Shown: in pieces, positions 15,157 to 24,160 of the stretch
Position numbering within the stretch: position 1 is the first letter of the stretch
Layout: each line of letters opens with the position of its first letter
Origin: an uncultured Lachnospiraceae bacterium
Lineage (GTDB): Bacteria; Bacillota; Clostridia; Lachnospirales; Lachnospiraceae
NCBI GenBank assembly: GCA_947627645.1
Contig: CANQWV010000006.1
Span: forward strand, 1-45,362
Length of the DNA stretch: 45,362 nucleotides
Direction: 5' to 3'
The notes under the pieces: generated by a model
Seen by the model: the letters and a program-made list of their open reading frames with translations, nothing else
What the model was told of the DNA's origin: nothing
Database searches by the model: none
Translations under genes and position numbers: made by a program

Positions 15157-17010
15157 TCATTCTTTTTGACTGTGCGCAAGAGAGGCTCCGACGGCAATTG
15201 CCAGAAGATCGCAGAGTACAGACCGCCCAAAGCTCCACAGCGCTTCAAGCTGCCTCTCCCCCTGCGCGCTGCCGAGAAGCCGCAGCAGATTTTTCTTCTG
15301 CTCTGTCCACCATTGCGGCCAGAACGAAAAATCCGACCATCTTGTCGGAATCATGTCAGAAGGAATCTGCAAATGCTCTCTAAGCGTCAGAAAGAGTAAC
15401 GCAGCCATCACGAACAGCAGCGCAGTGCAGGCAGCCTGCTCAAGTGCATCCCTTTTTTTCCCTGCCGGATTTTGACTTCCCGTATCGCCTGCCCAATCAA
15501 GTTTCTGGCCTTCCGCAATGCTCACGCTGTCATAATCCTGGCCTTCCGTAATGCCCACGCTGTCAAGTTTCTGGTCTTCCATGATGCCCACGCTGTCAAG
15601 TTTCTGGCCTTCCATGATGCCCACACTGTCATGATTTTGGCTTACTTTCTTCCTAAGCGCACTCCCATTGCTCTGCTGCGTGCGCATATTCCGAGCATTT
15701 TCTGCCGCCGTTCCGCCCTGCCCTACGGCCTTATCCCGACTCTGTCGCTTGTCCCGTACCGCCGTTCCGCCCTGCTCTGCGGCCTTATCCCGACTTTGTC
15801 GCTTGTCCTGTACCGCCGTTCCGCCCTGCCCTGCGGCCTTATCCTGACTCTGCCGCTTATCCCGTACCGCCGTTCCGCCCTGCTCTGCGGCTTTATCCTG
15901 ACTTTGTCGCTTGTCCTGCACCGCCGTTCCGCCCTGTTCTGCGGCTTTATCCCGACTCTGTCGCTTGTCCGCCCGCAGACAGCTCCACAAGAACCGCATC
16001 AGTCCAAGCGCCAGCAAAGCCGGAAGCAGCAGAAGCAGATTGCCGCAAACCACAGCCGGAAATGTAAAATCCGAAATTTCACCCGTCAGCCCATAGCGCA
16101 GCAAAAACTGCTCCGCGCACGCTTTCGCGTTCGATCCCTGCAATGTTTTGAAAGAAATGTGGTCGAGCGCCAGATTTCCAGCCAAATTGCCGTCTCCTCC
16201 GGACGACAAACCGGTCATTGCGCCGAACGATGAGCCAGTCGTTGCACCGGACAGTCCGGTCAGACTGCTGAAACTTCCTCCCGCTGTATTTCCTGCCCTG
16301 CTTCCGGATCCCGCGCGCAGCACGACCATGCGCTCCAGGCTCTCAAATGTCCCGTACACCGTGTATGCCTCCCCGCCGCACCATACGAGCTGTCCGTTCG
16401 TCTGCTGTGTGCCGAAAAGCTCCTGGGCGGTCGCCGTATCCATCACGCAGCCTTTCTCCTGCCACATAAGAATTCCGCTTCCCCGGATGACAAGCTCTGG
16501 ATTTCCCGTCGTCAGAAGTCCCGTCGCCTGCACAGCTTTTCCAGTCTCCCTGCAGGAAAACCGCAGATCCTTCTGCTCACGCCAGAAACACAGGGACAAC
16601 GCCTGTCCCTGTTCGAAGCTTTGGTCTTGGCCGTTCGCCTGTCTTTGTCCGAAGCTTTGGGCTTGTCCGTCCGCCTGCCCCTGTCCGAAGCTTTGGACTT
16701 GCCCGTTCGCCTGTCCCTGTCCGAAGCTTTGATCCTGCCCGGAATCCTGATCCTGCCCGTTTCTTCGTTCTTCCTCCCAGATCGTTTCTGCCGTTTCTGC
16801 TGTCACCCCGCCATCCGCAAGCGACACCACAGCGATTCGCGCCGCGTCCTGCACGTCCGCGTTATAGCGTACTGCCAGAAAGTAGCAGGCCGCCATAATC
16901 GCAAGTCTGATTCCGGCACTGAATTTTCCCCCTGCTCCCATTATTTTGTCCTTCTTCATATTTGATTCAGCACAGTCCTTGCAGGTGATTGGCAATCCCT
17001 GCAAGGACAT
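15157..17010 (-). CDS. Permease-like membrane protein with three tandem-repeat arrays
   Basis: Up to 617 aa; a start at 16959 (MKKDK) is also possible, neither having a strong ribosome binding site. Membrane segments are seen at about 33-48, 320-345 and 525-545, with a weaker one at 597-610. Between the first two, the segment ending GEAYTVYGTFESLERMVVLRA resembles the extracytoplasmic core domain of MacB/FtsX-type ABC permeases, but the usual C-terminal multi-helix permease unit is not convincing. Three repeat families interrupt it: QDQSFGQGQANG x4, DKRQS(R/Q)DKAAEQGGTAV x5 and QKLDSVGIMEG x5. It lies 28 bases after the HlyD-type adaptor gene, so the two probably work together. No partner ATPase is nearby. 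The permease identity is tentative. Confidence 0.6.
   Translation of the reverse strand: MSLQGLPITCKDCAESNMKKDKIMGAGGKFSAGIRLAIMAACYFLAVRYNADVQDAARIAVVSLADGGVTAETAETIWEEERRNGQDQDSGQDQSFGQGQANGQVQSFGQGQADGQAQSFGQRQANGQDQSFEQGQALSLCFWREQKDLRFSCRETGKAVQATGLLTTGNPELVIRGSGILMWQEKGCVMDTATAQELFGTQQTNGQLVWCGGEAYTVYGTFESLERMVVLRAGSGSRAGNTAGGSFSSLTGLSGATTGSSFGAMTGLSSGGDGNLAGNLALDHISFKTLQGSNAKACAEQFLLRYGLTGEISDFTFPAVVCGNLLLLLPALLALGLMRFLWSCLRADKRQSRDKAAEQGGTAVQDKRQSQDKAAEQGGTAVRDKRQSQDKAAGQGGTAVQDKRQSRDKAAEQGGTAVRDKRQSRDKAVGQGGTAAENARNMRTQQSNGSALRKKVSQNHDSVGIMEGQKLDSVGIMEDQKLDSVGITEGQDYDSVSIAEGQKLDWAGDTGSQNPAGKKRDALEQAACTALLFVMAALLFLTLREHLQIPSDMIPTRWSDFSFWPQWWTEQKKNLLRLLGSAQGERQLEALWSFGRSVLCDLLAIAVGASLAHSQKE
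15475..15639 (-). repeat. Five 33-bp tandem repeats in the permease-like gene
   Basis: Five 11-residue units of the QKLDSVGIMEG type, the last degenerate, just before the third membrane segment (residues 458-512). Confidence 0.85.
15700..15969 (-). repeat. Five 54-bp tandem repeats in the permease-like gene
   Basis: Five highly similar 18-residue units starting DKRQS, directly after the central membrane segment (residues 348-437). Charged and glutamine-rich, probably cytoplasmic and disordered. Confidence 0.92.
16594..16737 (-). repeat. Four 36-bp tandem repeats in the permease-like gene
   Basis: Four 12-residue units of the QDQSFGQGQANG type (residues 92-139), on the extracytoplasmic side of the first membrane segment. 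Confidence 0.9.
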
Positions 17011-17038
17011 TCTCAGAAATTCGTCCGGTTAAGAACAC

Positions 17039-19135
17039 TCACTCAATCCTCACCCTGCTTCCATTGTCGACCGCCTTGTCGGACTGCACGATAATTTCCT
17101 GACTGCTTCCGATTACTCCCTCCGCGAGCGCCGCATAGCTCTCATTCTGCTCCAATACCGTTACGCTGATTTTGCCTGCTCGGCGCTCCGCGCCCATGAT
17201 CGAATCATGCTCTTCCACGGTAAGTACATAGGGCTGCTGTTTGTCGTCCAGATGCAGGGCCGAAAGTGGTACCGTCACCGAATATGCTTCGGATTTTCTG
17301 ATGAAATCCAGGTTCACATTCATACCGGGTTCAAACGTATTCTCCGGAATCTGAACCGTCACATGGTATATGCCCTCATCGTTCTCGTCCGCCGTCACCG
17401 ACTCCACCGGAAGATCCTCTAGCCTGGTTTTCCCGTCCCCGGAGCTCAGCCTGACCAGATCACCCGTGCCGATGTATTTCTGCTGTTCTTTGGTGATGTC
17501 CGCCGTAAACCGATACCCCTTCGACAGATCCGCCATCAAAAGTGCAGTCGTGTCTGTCGTCTTCTCTCCGGTCATGATGTTGATCTTCGTGATCTGGCCG
17601 TCCGCTTCCGCGCGAACCTTTCCCCTTGCTTCTTTCAATCCTTCCAGTTTCGCAAGCGTCAGCTCCATCTGCTCATAGGTGATCTCACTCATACGATCCG
17701 AACTGTTCGAGGGATCGGCAATGTTCGCCGTCGCCACCGCTCTTCCTGAAGTGACCGCCGCCTCGTTCGCCGCGAGCGCCGCGTCCTCATACGCCTGCTG
17801 CGCCGCCTGCACGTCCGCCGCAAGCTGCCTGGCAGTCTGAGTGTTTTCGGAATGATCCGCGGCAAGCTGCTCCTGCTGATATTTCACCAGCGCTGCCTCC
17901 GCCGCTTCCTTTTCGGACTGCGCATCGGCCGCCTTCTGCTGTGCCTCCTCCAGCCTCTGGCTATAATCCGCACGAACGGTCTGCTCGATCCGCGCCAGCT
18001 CCTCCGGCGTGACCGGCTGCGAAGCGGTCTGAGCAGACGCGTCGTCCACGATCATATCGTCGGCGGAAAAGTCCGGGGCGATCTCGTTCCCTTCGTTTGA
18101 ATCCAGGTCGCCCATAGTCTCGGCTCCCAGATCCAGACCGGAGTCATTTCTGTCCCCAACATCCGAATTACTTTCTCCACCGATGCCTGTATCCGAACTC
18201 GTTACGTCCTCAACCTCTATATCAAATTCAAAGTCCCCCTCGCTCCCATCACCTGACAATCCGCCGTCCATACCGAGATCTTCGCTTTCATCCAGGACAA
18301 CGTCGAGGCTGTCGCTTCCACTCTCATCCATGATTTCAGCCGGGGTTTCGTCGTCGTTTTCTATCTGTATATCAACTGAACTGTATTCCTCTTCCGCCGC
18401 CCCGGTAAACACTCTGTCCTCTGCCGTCAGCGCTGCAGTGGCTGTCATCCCATTTGCCGCGTTCTGCTTCGCCGTGTAGACCGCGTTCTCAATCTCCCAT
18501 TCCAGCGTGCGCAGCTCCCCCTGCGCCGCGACATACGCATCGGTCTTCTCCTCAAGCGCCTGCAAAAGCGCCTCTTCAACCTCCGAGTCCGTCCCGCCGG
18601 CTTCGCCGGTCTCCTCTGATTTCGCGGATTCCCGAAATTTTTTGAGCTTCTCTTTCGCCTGATCCAGCTGCTGCTTCGCCCTGGAAAGCTGCACTCCGGC
18701 CTGCCTGGTCGACAGGGAATACTGCTCCGCGGCCTGCGCCTGCGAATTCGCTTTCTGCTGCGCACTGACCTCCTTCTGGCTCTTCGCATCCTTCACCTGG
18801 AGCTCCTGCTTCTCCATCTCCAGCTGCTGATCCAGAATCTTCTCCTCAAGCAAAGCCGTGTCGACTTCAAAGAGCAGGTCTCCCTTCTCCACACGCTGTC
18901 CCTCGCGCACGTAGATCGCCGTCACGCGCTGATCCGGCAGCGTCGTCACCGCCAGCTCCTGGTTCTGTACAATCTTCCCCGAAGTCCTGACCGTATGCTC
19001 GATCATCCGGTTCTGCGGACGCTCCGTCGTCACCGCCGCGACGCTCAACTGATCCGCCGCGCGCGACAGAATCGTGAAGCACAGCATCAGCGCAAAAAAC
19101 ATCGCCGTAGCGCGCACCAGTTTTCCATTTTTCAT
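17039..19135 (-). CDS. HlyD/RND-type periplasmic adaptor (membrane fusion) protein
   Basis: 698 aa from the ATG at 19135, which follows GGAGGGGAG; the track's 19189 start is upstream of that site. A single N-terminal membrane anchor (~8-24) is followed by the first half of a lipoyl-like domain (RVTAIYVREGQRVEKGDLLFEVD), a long coiled-coil hairpin, the second lipoyl half (ADGQITKINIMTGEKTTDT) and beta-barrel domains. Such adaptors link an inner-membrane pump to the exterior. Unusual is an acidic insertion of about 130 residues, rich in Asp, Glu, Ser and Gly, in the middle of the hairpin. It lies in an operon with sugar-type ABC permeases upstream and a permease-like protein downstream. Substrate unknown. 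Confidence 0.85.
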   Translation of the reverse strand: MKNGKLVRATAMFFALMLCFTILSRAADQLSVAAVTTERPQNRMIEHTVRTSGKIVQNQELAVTTLPDQRVTAIYVREGQRVEKGDLLFEVDTALLEEKILDQQLEMEKQELQVKDAKSQKEVSAQQKANSQAQAAEQYSLSTRQAGVQLSRAKQQLDQAKEKLKKFRESAKSEETGEAGGTDSEVEEALLQALEEKTDAYVAAQGELRTLEWEIENAVYTAKQNAANGMTATAALTAEDRVFTGAAEEEYSSVDIQIENDDETPAEIMDESGSDSLDVVLDESEDLGMDGGLSGDGSEGDFEFDIEVEDVTSSDTGIGGESNSDVGDRNDSGLDLGAETMGDLDSNEGNEIAPDFSADDMIVDDASAQTASQPVTPEELARIEQTVRADYSQRLEEAQQKAADAQSEKEAAEAALVKYQQEQLAADHSENTQTARQLAADVQAAQQAYEDAALAANEAAVTSGRAVATANIADPSNSSDRMSEITYEQMELTLAKLEGLKEARGKVRAEADGQITKINIMTGEKTTDTTALLMADLSKGYRFTADITKEQQKYIGTGDLVRLSSGDGKTRLEDLPVESVTADENDEGIYHVTVQIPENTFEPGMNVNLDFIRKSEAYSVTVPLSALHLDDKQQPYVLTVEEHDSIMGAERRAGKISVTVLEQNESYAALAEGVIGSSQEIIVQSDKAVDNGSRVRIE

Positions 19136-19288
19136 ATTCCCGCTCCCCTCCTCAGACAATTCCTCCTTTGGTCGAATGTCTCCGCTCAACCAACTCTGCC
19201 TTTGATCGAATCCCTCTCAGTCAACCCTGCCTTTGATCATATGCCTCCGCTCAGGCAACTCTGCCTGCGCCTTTCGACATCCTGCATA

Positions 19289-20140
19289 TCATTCCTTCAA
19301 CGCGGCTGCCGCGATGCCCTGCTCGAGATACTCCTGCCCGCTCAGGAACAGAAGCAGCGCCGGAACCAGCATCAGAAACGCCGCCGCAAATCCCAGCCCG
19401 GCTTCCTCCAGCCCGATCTCCGGCAGAAACAGCGACAACGGCCACAGCGATTTCGTCTTCAGAAACGTCATCGGCTGCTCGATCAGGTTCCACGATTCCA
19501 AAAATCCCAAAATACCGGACGACACGATGCCGGCCGCCCCGAGCGGAACGCCGATCCACAGGAAAACCTGCAGCTGCCCAGCCCCGTCGATGCGCGCCGC
19601 CTCCAGGATCTCCTCCGAAATCCCGCAGAAAAACCGGTACATGATAAACACAGGAAACGTCGAAAACACAGCCGGCAGAATCACCGCCGCGTGCGTGTCC
19701 AGCAGATGGAAGCGGTCCAGCACGAGATACTGTGGCAGCATGAGCACCTGAAACGGCATGAGCATCAGCACGATATACAGCAGCAAAATCGCCCTCCTGC
19801 CCGGAAACTCAAACCTCGCCAGCCCCCACGCCGTCGGGACGCCGAAGATTGTCTGCCCTGCCAGGATGCACAGGGAGATTTTCAGCGAGTTCCAGAACAT
19901 CACAAAGAACTGCGGAGAGTCCATCAAAAGCTCCACGAGCGATCGCAGCGTCGGGGCATACGGCAGCAGCGGCCAGTCCGCCATTCCCTCTGCTCCCGCG
20001 AGAACCGGAGCCAGATAATCCTCCAGCTCCCACTGCTGCATGAATACGCCCGTCGCCGCAAACAGCACCGGGAAGCAGATAATCCCGGCCAGCAGAATCA
20101 GCGGCAGATATGTAATTCCCTTCATAATTTTTTTTGCCAT
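19289..20140 (-). CDS. Carbohydrate-type ABC transporter permease (MalG/AraQ-like)
   Basis: About 283 aa from the ATG at 20140, which follows AGAGGGG; the track's longer start lacks a good site. Six hydrophobic segments are apparent. The EAA loop reads EEILEAARIDGAGQLQVFLWIGVP, which is where the ATPase docks. MalG-family members form a heterodimer with a MalF-type subunit, here the next gene upstream. The gene for the ATPase is absent from the cluster; in many Firmicutes a shared MsmX/MsmK-type ATPase serves such importers. Confidence 0.88.
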   Translation of the reverse strand: MAKKIMKGITYLPLILLAGIICFPVLFAATGVFMQQWELEDYLAPVLAGAEGMADWPLLPYAPTLRSLVELLMDSPQFFVMFWNSLKISLCILAGQTIFGVPTAWGLARFEFPGRRAILLLYIVLMLMPFQVLMLPQYLVLDRFHLLDTHAAVILPAVFSTFPVFIMYRFFCGISEEILEAARIDGAGQLQVFLWIGVPLGAAGIVSSGILGFLESWNLIEQPMTFLKTKSLWPLSLFLPEIGLEEAGLGFAAAFLMLVPALLLFLSGQEYLEQGIAAAALKE

Positions 20141-20313
20141 CCGCAGCCCCTCTTTTTCCGGGTTATCCATCTTCCCAATGTCAGCCAAATACTGTTTGTC
20201 CGCTTTTCCATAAAGATTTATGCTTTGTTTGTCCGTTTTTTCTACGCATCGCAGCTGTCAATAAAAGCAGACCTAATGCCTTTCCTCTCAGCTGCTTTGA
20301 TTTATCAAAAATC

Positions 20314-21195
20314 TTATTCCCGCTCCCAGCTCCGCCTCAGCACGAGGATCAGCGCCAGCACCACAAGTGCGTTGACGACCGCGGCCGCCGAGATTTTGTC
20401 GAAGGACAGCTCGCGGAACCAGTTGTTGTAGAGATGCTGAAGCAGATACATACTCTGATGCGGATAGTCCCCGGCGACCAGCCACGCCTCCCGGAACACC
20501 TTGAACGAATTGAGAAAAGACAATACCGTGATCGTGTACAGAGACGGCAGAAGGTTTGGAATCGTAATCCGCGTGAAGCACTTCCACTCGCCCGCCCCGT
20601 CGACGCGCGCCGCCTCGTAGATGTCCTCCGGAATCCCGGCCAGTCCTGCCATCCACAGGATCATATCGTAGCCGAGATTTTTCCAGAGGTAGCTGACGAC
20701 CAGCACCGAGAACGCCGCGCCGCTCGTCATCCAGCCGATCTTCTGCGCGCCGAGCTTCACAAGCAGCCCGTTGAGCAGGCCGTTCGCGTGAAACAACGCT
20801 TTCCAGACAAGCACGACCGACGCGGCAGGGACTGCCACCGGGATCAGAAACATACTTTTCAGTAGATTTTTTCCGGCGCGCAGCTTCTGCAGGACGACCG
20901 CGAGCACGAGAGAAAGCGACACCAGCAGCGGAATGCAGACGCCGGTAAAGCGCAGCGTATTCATCGCCGCCATCCGGAACGCCGTGTTCGCAAAGACCGT
21001 CTCATAATTCTTCCAGCCGACCCACTCCGCCGTGACCGCACTCTGGAATGACCTGCGCACCACCTCCGCGAACGGCAGCAGCGTAAAGCAGACGACGCCG
21101 GCAAATCCGGGGGCTAAAAACAGGATTCCGGCAAGCCCCCGTCTGCGTTTTACTCTTTTTTCTTTTCGCTTTCCATGGCTGAATAATCCCCTCAC
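20314..21195 (-). CDS. Carbohydrate-type ABC transporter permease (MalF/UgpA-like)
   Basis: 293 aa. A basic N terminus (KRKEKRVKRRR) precedes six membrane segments. The EAA loop EDIYEAARVDGAGEWKCFTRITIP is well conserved. The start is GTG at 21195 with only a weak purine-rich site before it; no better in-frame start exists. It pairs with the downstream MalG-type permease and probably with the upstream binding protein. The gaps in this operon (150-190 bases) are larger than is usual for a tightly coupled importer. Confidence 0.88.
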   Translation of the reverse strand: MRGLFSHGKRKEKRVKRRRGLAGILFLAPGFAGVVCFTLLPFAEVVRRSFQSAVTAEWVGWKNYETVFANTAFRMAAMNTLRFTGVCIPLLVSLSLVLAVVLQKLRAGKNLLKSMFLIPVAVPAASVVLVWKALFHANGLLNGLLVKLGAQKIGWMTSGAAFSVLVVSYLWKNLGYDMILWMAGLAGIPEDIYEAARVDGAGEWKCFTRITIPNLLPSLYTITVLSFLNSFKVFREAWLVAGDYPHQSMYLLQHLYNNWFRELSFDKISAAAVVNALVVLALILVLRRSWERE

Positions 21196-21385
21196 CTTTC
21201 ACCGCCCCTGTATGCCGCCGGCATTGTATTCTTCTCCGCGGATCAGCCAAAGCGCACCCCGGCATCCTTCATCCATTTTCCTGTATGCTGTCATTGTATC
21301 TTTCCCGGCGTGTCATCCTCGATGCCGGCAATCCATTCCTACTTGCTGAAGGATATGTCGCCCCCGGCTCTGCTCCGCCAGCCTG

Positions 21386-23794
21386 CTACTCCGCCAGGTA
21401 CAGATTGATCCTCTGCAGGATCGCGTTCACGGTCTCGTCCTCGCCGATCTCCCCGCTCAGGCAGCGCTGCATCTCCTCGATTACCACGTCGTGCTGCACA
21501 CGCTCCGTCTCGACCGGCACGCTCACCTGCTGCGCCATCGCCATAAGCGCGTTGATCTCCGTCTCTGTCGGCCACTTATATTCCAGACCGACGTAGTTGC
21601 TTCCGTCGCTGCCGCTGCTGGCATAGAGCCCGCCGCCGTCCTCGAGCGAGTTTGTGCTCATCGTCGTCTCCAGCGCGGTCCGGTTCACCGGAAAACCGTC
21701 GCCGACGATCTGCTCCTGCGTCTGTGCCGAGAACAGGAAACGCACAAACGCGACCGCCTGCTCCTGCTCCTTCGAGCTGCCGAGGACGCCGAGCAGTCCG
21801 CACGGGACAAAGAATTTCTCCTCCGTCAGGTTCGGCAGAGCCATCGCGCACACACCGGTCTGAGTATTCACGGAAGTCAATCCGCAGTAGTCAAGCATCC
21901 GGTACAGCGCGCCCAGCCAGACGCTGTCTGTCTTCGTGAGCAGTTCCAGAGTGGCAACCGAGAGATCGTCGCCGTGCAGCCCGATCGCCTCCATCTCATT
22001 CCAGCCGATTAATCCTCCATCCTGCCGATACCTATCGAGTCCCTCCAGATCCTCCTGCGGGGCGTTCGCCCTCCAAGTATCCATGATCTGTCTGACCGCG
22101 TGCACATACTTCGCCAGCTTCTCCTGATCCAGCGTGCCGTCCTCATTCTTCCACGATCCGGCGCTCACGCGATACAGCAGATCCGAGAGGATTGCGATAT
22201 CGTGTACCGCCAGCGCGCCCGGCTGCGCGGCCAGCGCCTCGATCGCGTCCATGCTGTCGATGCCGCCCATCAGCTCCGGCTGTCCCGCAGTCATCACAAT
22301 CCCGAAGCGCTGCGGAAGCGCATAGAACGCGCCATCCTGCTCGTATGCGCCGACCACGTTGTCCATCAGGCCCTCGCTGCCGCGAAGCTCGGCGACAATC
22401 CCGCTCAAGTCTGTCAGGAGCCCCTGCTCCACATAGCTGTCGGCCGGCAGACTGTCCAGCACAAGAACGTCTGGTCCGTTTCCTGACAGAATTTCCGTGT
22501 TCAGCGTGCGCAGCGCGTCGGAGACCGTCACGCCGTCCTCCCCGCTCATGCCGACCTCGTAATTCACATAGGTGTCCGGGTATTGCGTCTGGAACAATGT
22601 GATCGCCTGCCGGAGCGCATCCCCCTCAAACAGCGAATAGACCGTCAATTCCTTCTGCGGCACGCTCGGCGTGTCGGAGGAATACTCATATTTCAACAGC
22701 TTGTTTTTTCCACTGACGCCGTCGATGCAAACAAGATAAAAGCACTGATTCAGCACGGTCATCGTGCAGAGCGCGGTCGTCGGCGATGCCAGAATCCCCA
22801 GCGTACCGTCCACAACCTGTTCCACAACGCTCCCATCCATCGTGTGCGCAAAAATACCATCCTTCGTGCCGTAATACAGCCGTCCTTCTCCGTCCTCTGT
22901 CATCACGATCGGCACCACATTGTTGCCCGTGATTATATAAGGAAATCCGTAAGCCTGATCGGACGAATTCGCATACAGGGCATCCTCGAGCGTCTCGTCG
23001 CGCGCGTGCGGCTCCCCCGTCGCAGCGTCATAGCGCTGCAGCTCCGTACCCATAAACACAAGCGCCTCCTGCCCGTATGTCCCGATCATGTCCGCACCCT
23101 CCGCAAGCGTGCCCGTGACCTCAGCCGTAGCCGGGTCGAGCGTTACAACCTCACCCGTACTTTTCATCCCGATCAGCCATCCATCCTGCGCAAAATCCAG
23201 CAAGATGTACGTATCGTCGCAATCCTTTCTCACCGTCACATTTCCCTGTGCGTCAAACACGATGATGTAATCCTGATACATTATGCCTTCTTCGGCGGAA
23301 GCCTCTTCCACGGCGTCCCCGCCGTCCGAAAAGGCCGCGTCCAGCCCTATCGCAGTTCCGCCGCCCGTCGGGCTCAGATCGATATCGCTGAACCATACCC
23401 CATACTCCTCCGGCAGCGCGCCGGTCTGCTCCCAGCTTGCGCCGCCGTCCGCGCTGTCCCAAATCGTATAGGAGGTTTCACTCTCGCGCGATCCGATGAT
23501 ACGCAGCGTCCCCTCCGCCGTCCGCACGATATCCATCGGAGCAAAATCCTCCGCCGGCAGGACGACCTCCGATTCAAGATAACGCCCCATCGCGACGCCG
23601 CCCTCTTCGGCGTGCGCCACACTTCCCGCTACCTTCCCGGCCAGCTCCGCCGGCAAAGCCTCTGCCAGGCCGCCCGACAAACCCCGGACGATACTCCACG
23701 GCAGACCGCCCGCAAGCGCTCCCGCCATCGCAAGACAGACCGCGGAGACGCCCGCGCACCACTTTCTCAACAAACCCTTTTTTGTCATCCTCAT
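21386..23794 (-). CDS. Secreted beta-propeller fused to an ABC solute-binding domain
   Basis: 802 aa, starting at the ATG 23794 behind AGGAGG. A signal peptide without a clear lipobox covers the first ~30 residues. Residues ~75-390 look like a beta-propeller, with a BNR-like WDSADGGASWEQTG and several short sheet repeats. From about 395 (LTVYSLFEGDALRQAITLFQ) the chain is a family-1 type solute-binding domain with GPDVLVLDSLP and YALPQRFG. Ordinary sugar-binding proteins are about 400-450 aa, so the propeller is an extra module, perhaps for wall binding or ligand sensing. First gene of the operon; its promoter carries a TTTAGAGAC box shared with the adjacent two-component system. Confidence 0.85.
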   Translation of the reverse strand: MRMTKKGLLRKWCAGVSAVCLAMAGALAGGLPWSIVRGLSGGLAEALPAELAGKVAGSVAHAEEGGVAMGRYLESEVVLPAEDFAPMDIVRTAEGTLRIIGSRESETSYTIWDSADGGASWEQTGALPEEYGVWFSDIDLSPTGGGTAIGLDAAFSDGGDAVEEASAEEGIMYQDYIIVFDAQGNVTVRKDCDDTYILLDFAQDGWLIGMKSTGEVVTLDPATAEVTGTLAEGADMIGTYGQEALVFMGTELQRYDAATGEPHARDETLEDALYANSSDQAYGFPYIITGNNVVPIVMTEDGEGRLYYGTKDGIFAHTMDGSVVEQVVDGTLGILASPTTALCTMTVLNQCFYLVCIDGVSGKNKLLKYEYSSDTPSVPQKELTVYSLFEGDALRQAITLFQTQYPDTYVNYEVGMSGEDGVTVSDALRTLNTEILSGNGPDVLVLDSLPADSYVEQGLLTDLSGIVAELRGSEGLMDNVVGAYEQDGAFYALPQRFGIVMTAGQPELMGGIDSMDAIEALAAQPGALAVHDIAILSDLLYRVSAGSWKNEDGTLDQEKLAKYVHAVRQIMDTWRANAPQEDLEGLDRYRQDGGLIGWNEMEAIGLHGDDLSVATLELLTKTDSVWLGALYRMLDYCGLTSVNTQTGVCAMALPNLTEEKFFVPCGLLGVLGSSKEQEQAVAFVRFLFSAQTQEQIVGDGFPVNRTALETTMSTNSLEDGGGLYASSGSDGSNYVGLEYKWPTETEINALMAMAQQVSVPVETERVQHDVVIEEMQRCLSGEIGEDETVNAILQRINLYLAE

Positions 23795-23912
23795 ACTCTG
23801 ACCTCCTGTTGAATGTTCAGACCCACCTGAACGCGTTTCCGCGCAGATCTATGTCGTGTTTCGTATCTGCACTTCCCGCTGTTCCTGCGTGTCCTTCTGC
23901 ATCTTCCTCGTC

Positions 23913-23969
23913 AGTGTAAACTGCCTGTCTCTAAATTTGCTCTAAGTCCGGGATTAAATTTTCATTAAG
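23913..23969 (-). promoter_or_regulatory. Promoter of the binding-protein operon with tandem response-regulator boxes
   Basis: On the minus strand TACACT (-10, 23918-23913) is preceded at exactly 11 bases by TTTAGA, part of TTTAGAGAC. Further upstream are CTTAGA, TTTAAT and CTTAAT at offsets of 11, 12 and 11 bases. There is no good -35. This is the layout of tandem OmpR-family regulator binding at an activator-dependent promoter; the neighbouring response regulator is the obvious candidate. Confidence 0.6.
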
Positions 23970-24021
23970 TTCGGAAATAAAAACTGATAGCATTGGCAGA
24001 AATGCCCATCGGAAATTTTGT

Positions 24022-24050
24022 TTGACAAGCAATAGAACAATGTATATAAT
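24022..24050 (+). promoter_or_regulatory. Strong promoter of the antisense RNA
   Basis: TTGACA (24022-24027), a 17-base spacer and TATAAT (24045-24050) form a consensus sigma-A promoter. The only thing downstream before the terminator is about 100 bases of non-coding sequence, so it probably drives a small RNA. Confidence 0.85.
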
Positions 24051-24056
24051 GTACTT

Positions 24057-24160
24057 AACAGGACAGCCGGAAGGTGATGGCGCTCACCCGACCCGGCAAT
24101 TTACTGGACTATAAGAAATAGCCGTTCAACCTTCAAGAGCAGAACGGCTATTTCTTATTT
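24057..24160 (+). ncRNA. Antisense RNA, presumed antitoxin of the type I module
   Basis: The predicted transcript starts about 7 bases after the TATAAT box, contains a hairpin-prone segment (GGTGATGGCGCTCACC) and ends in the strong dyad at 24113-24156. It is convergent with the toxin mRNA and overlaps its stop codon and 3' end. This is the arrangement of txpA/RatA-type and par-type loci. Ends are inferred from promoter and terminator only. Confidence 0.65.
24113..24156. terminator. Bidirectional terminator shared by toxin mRNA and antisense RNA
   Basis: AAGAAATAGCCGTTC pairs perfectly with GAACGGCTATTTCTT (15 base pairs, 14-base loop). The toxin stop codon lies in one arm. Confidence 0.8.

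Noticed and set aside
18995-20431. 478-aa plus-strand ORF
   Set aside because: Shadow of the HlyD and MalG-type genes, extremely Arg/Gln/His-rich and without motifs.
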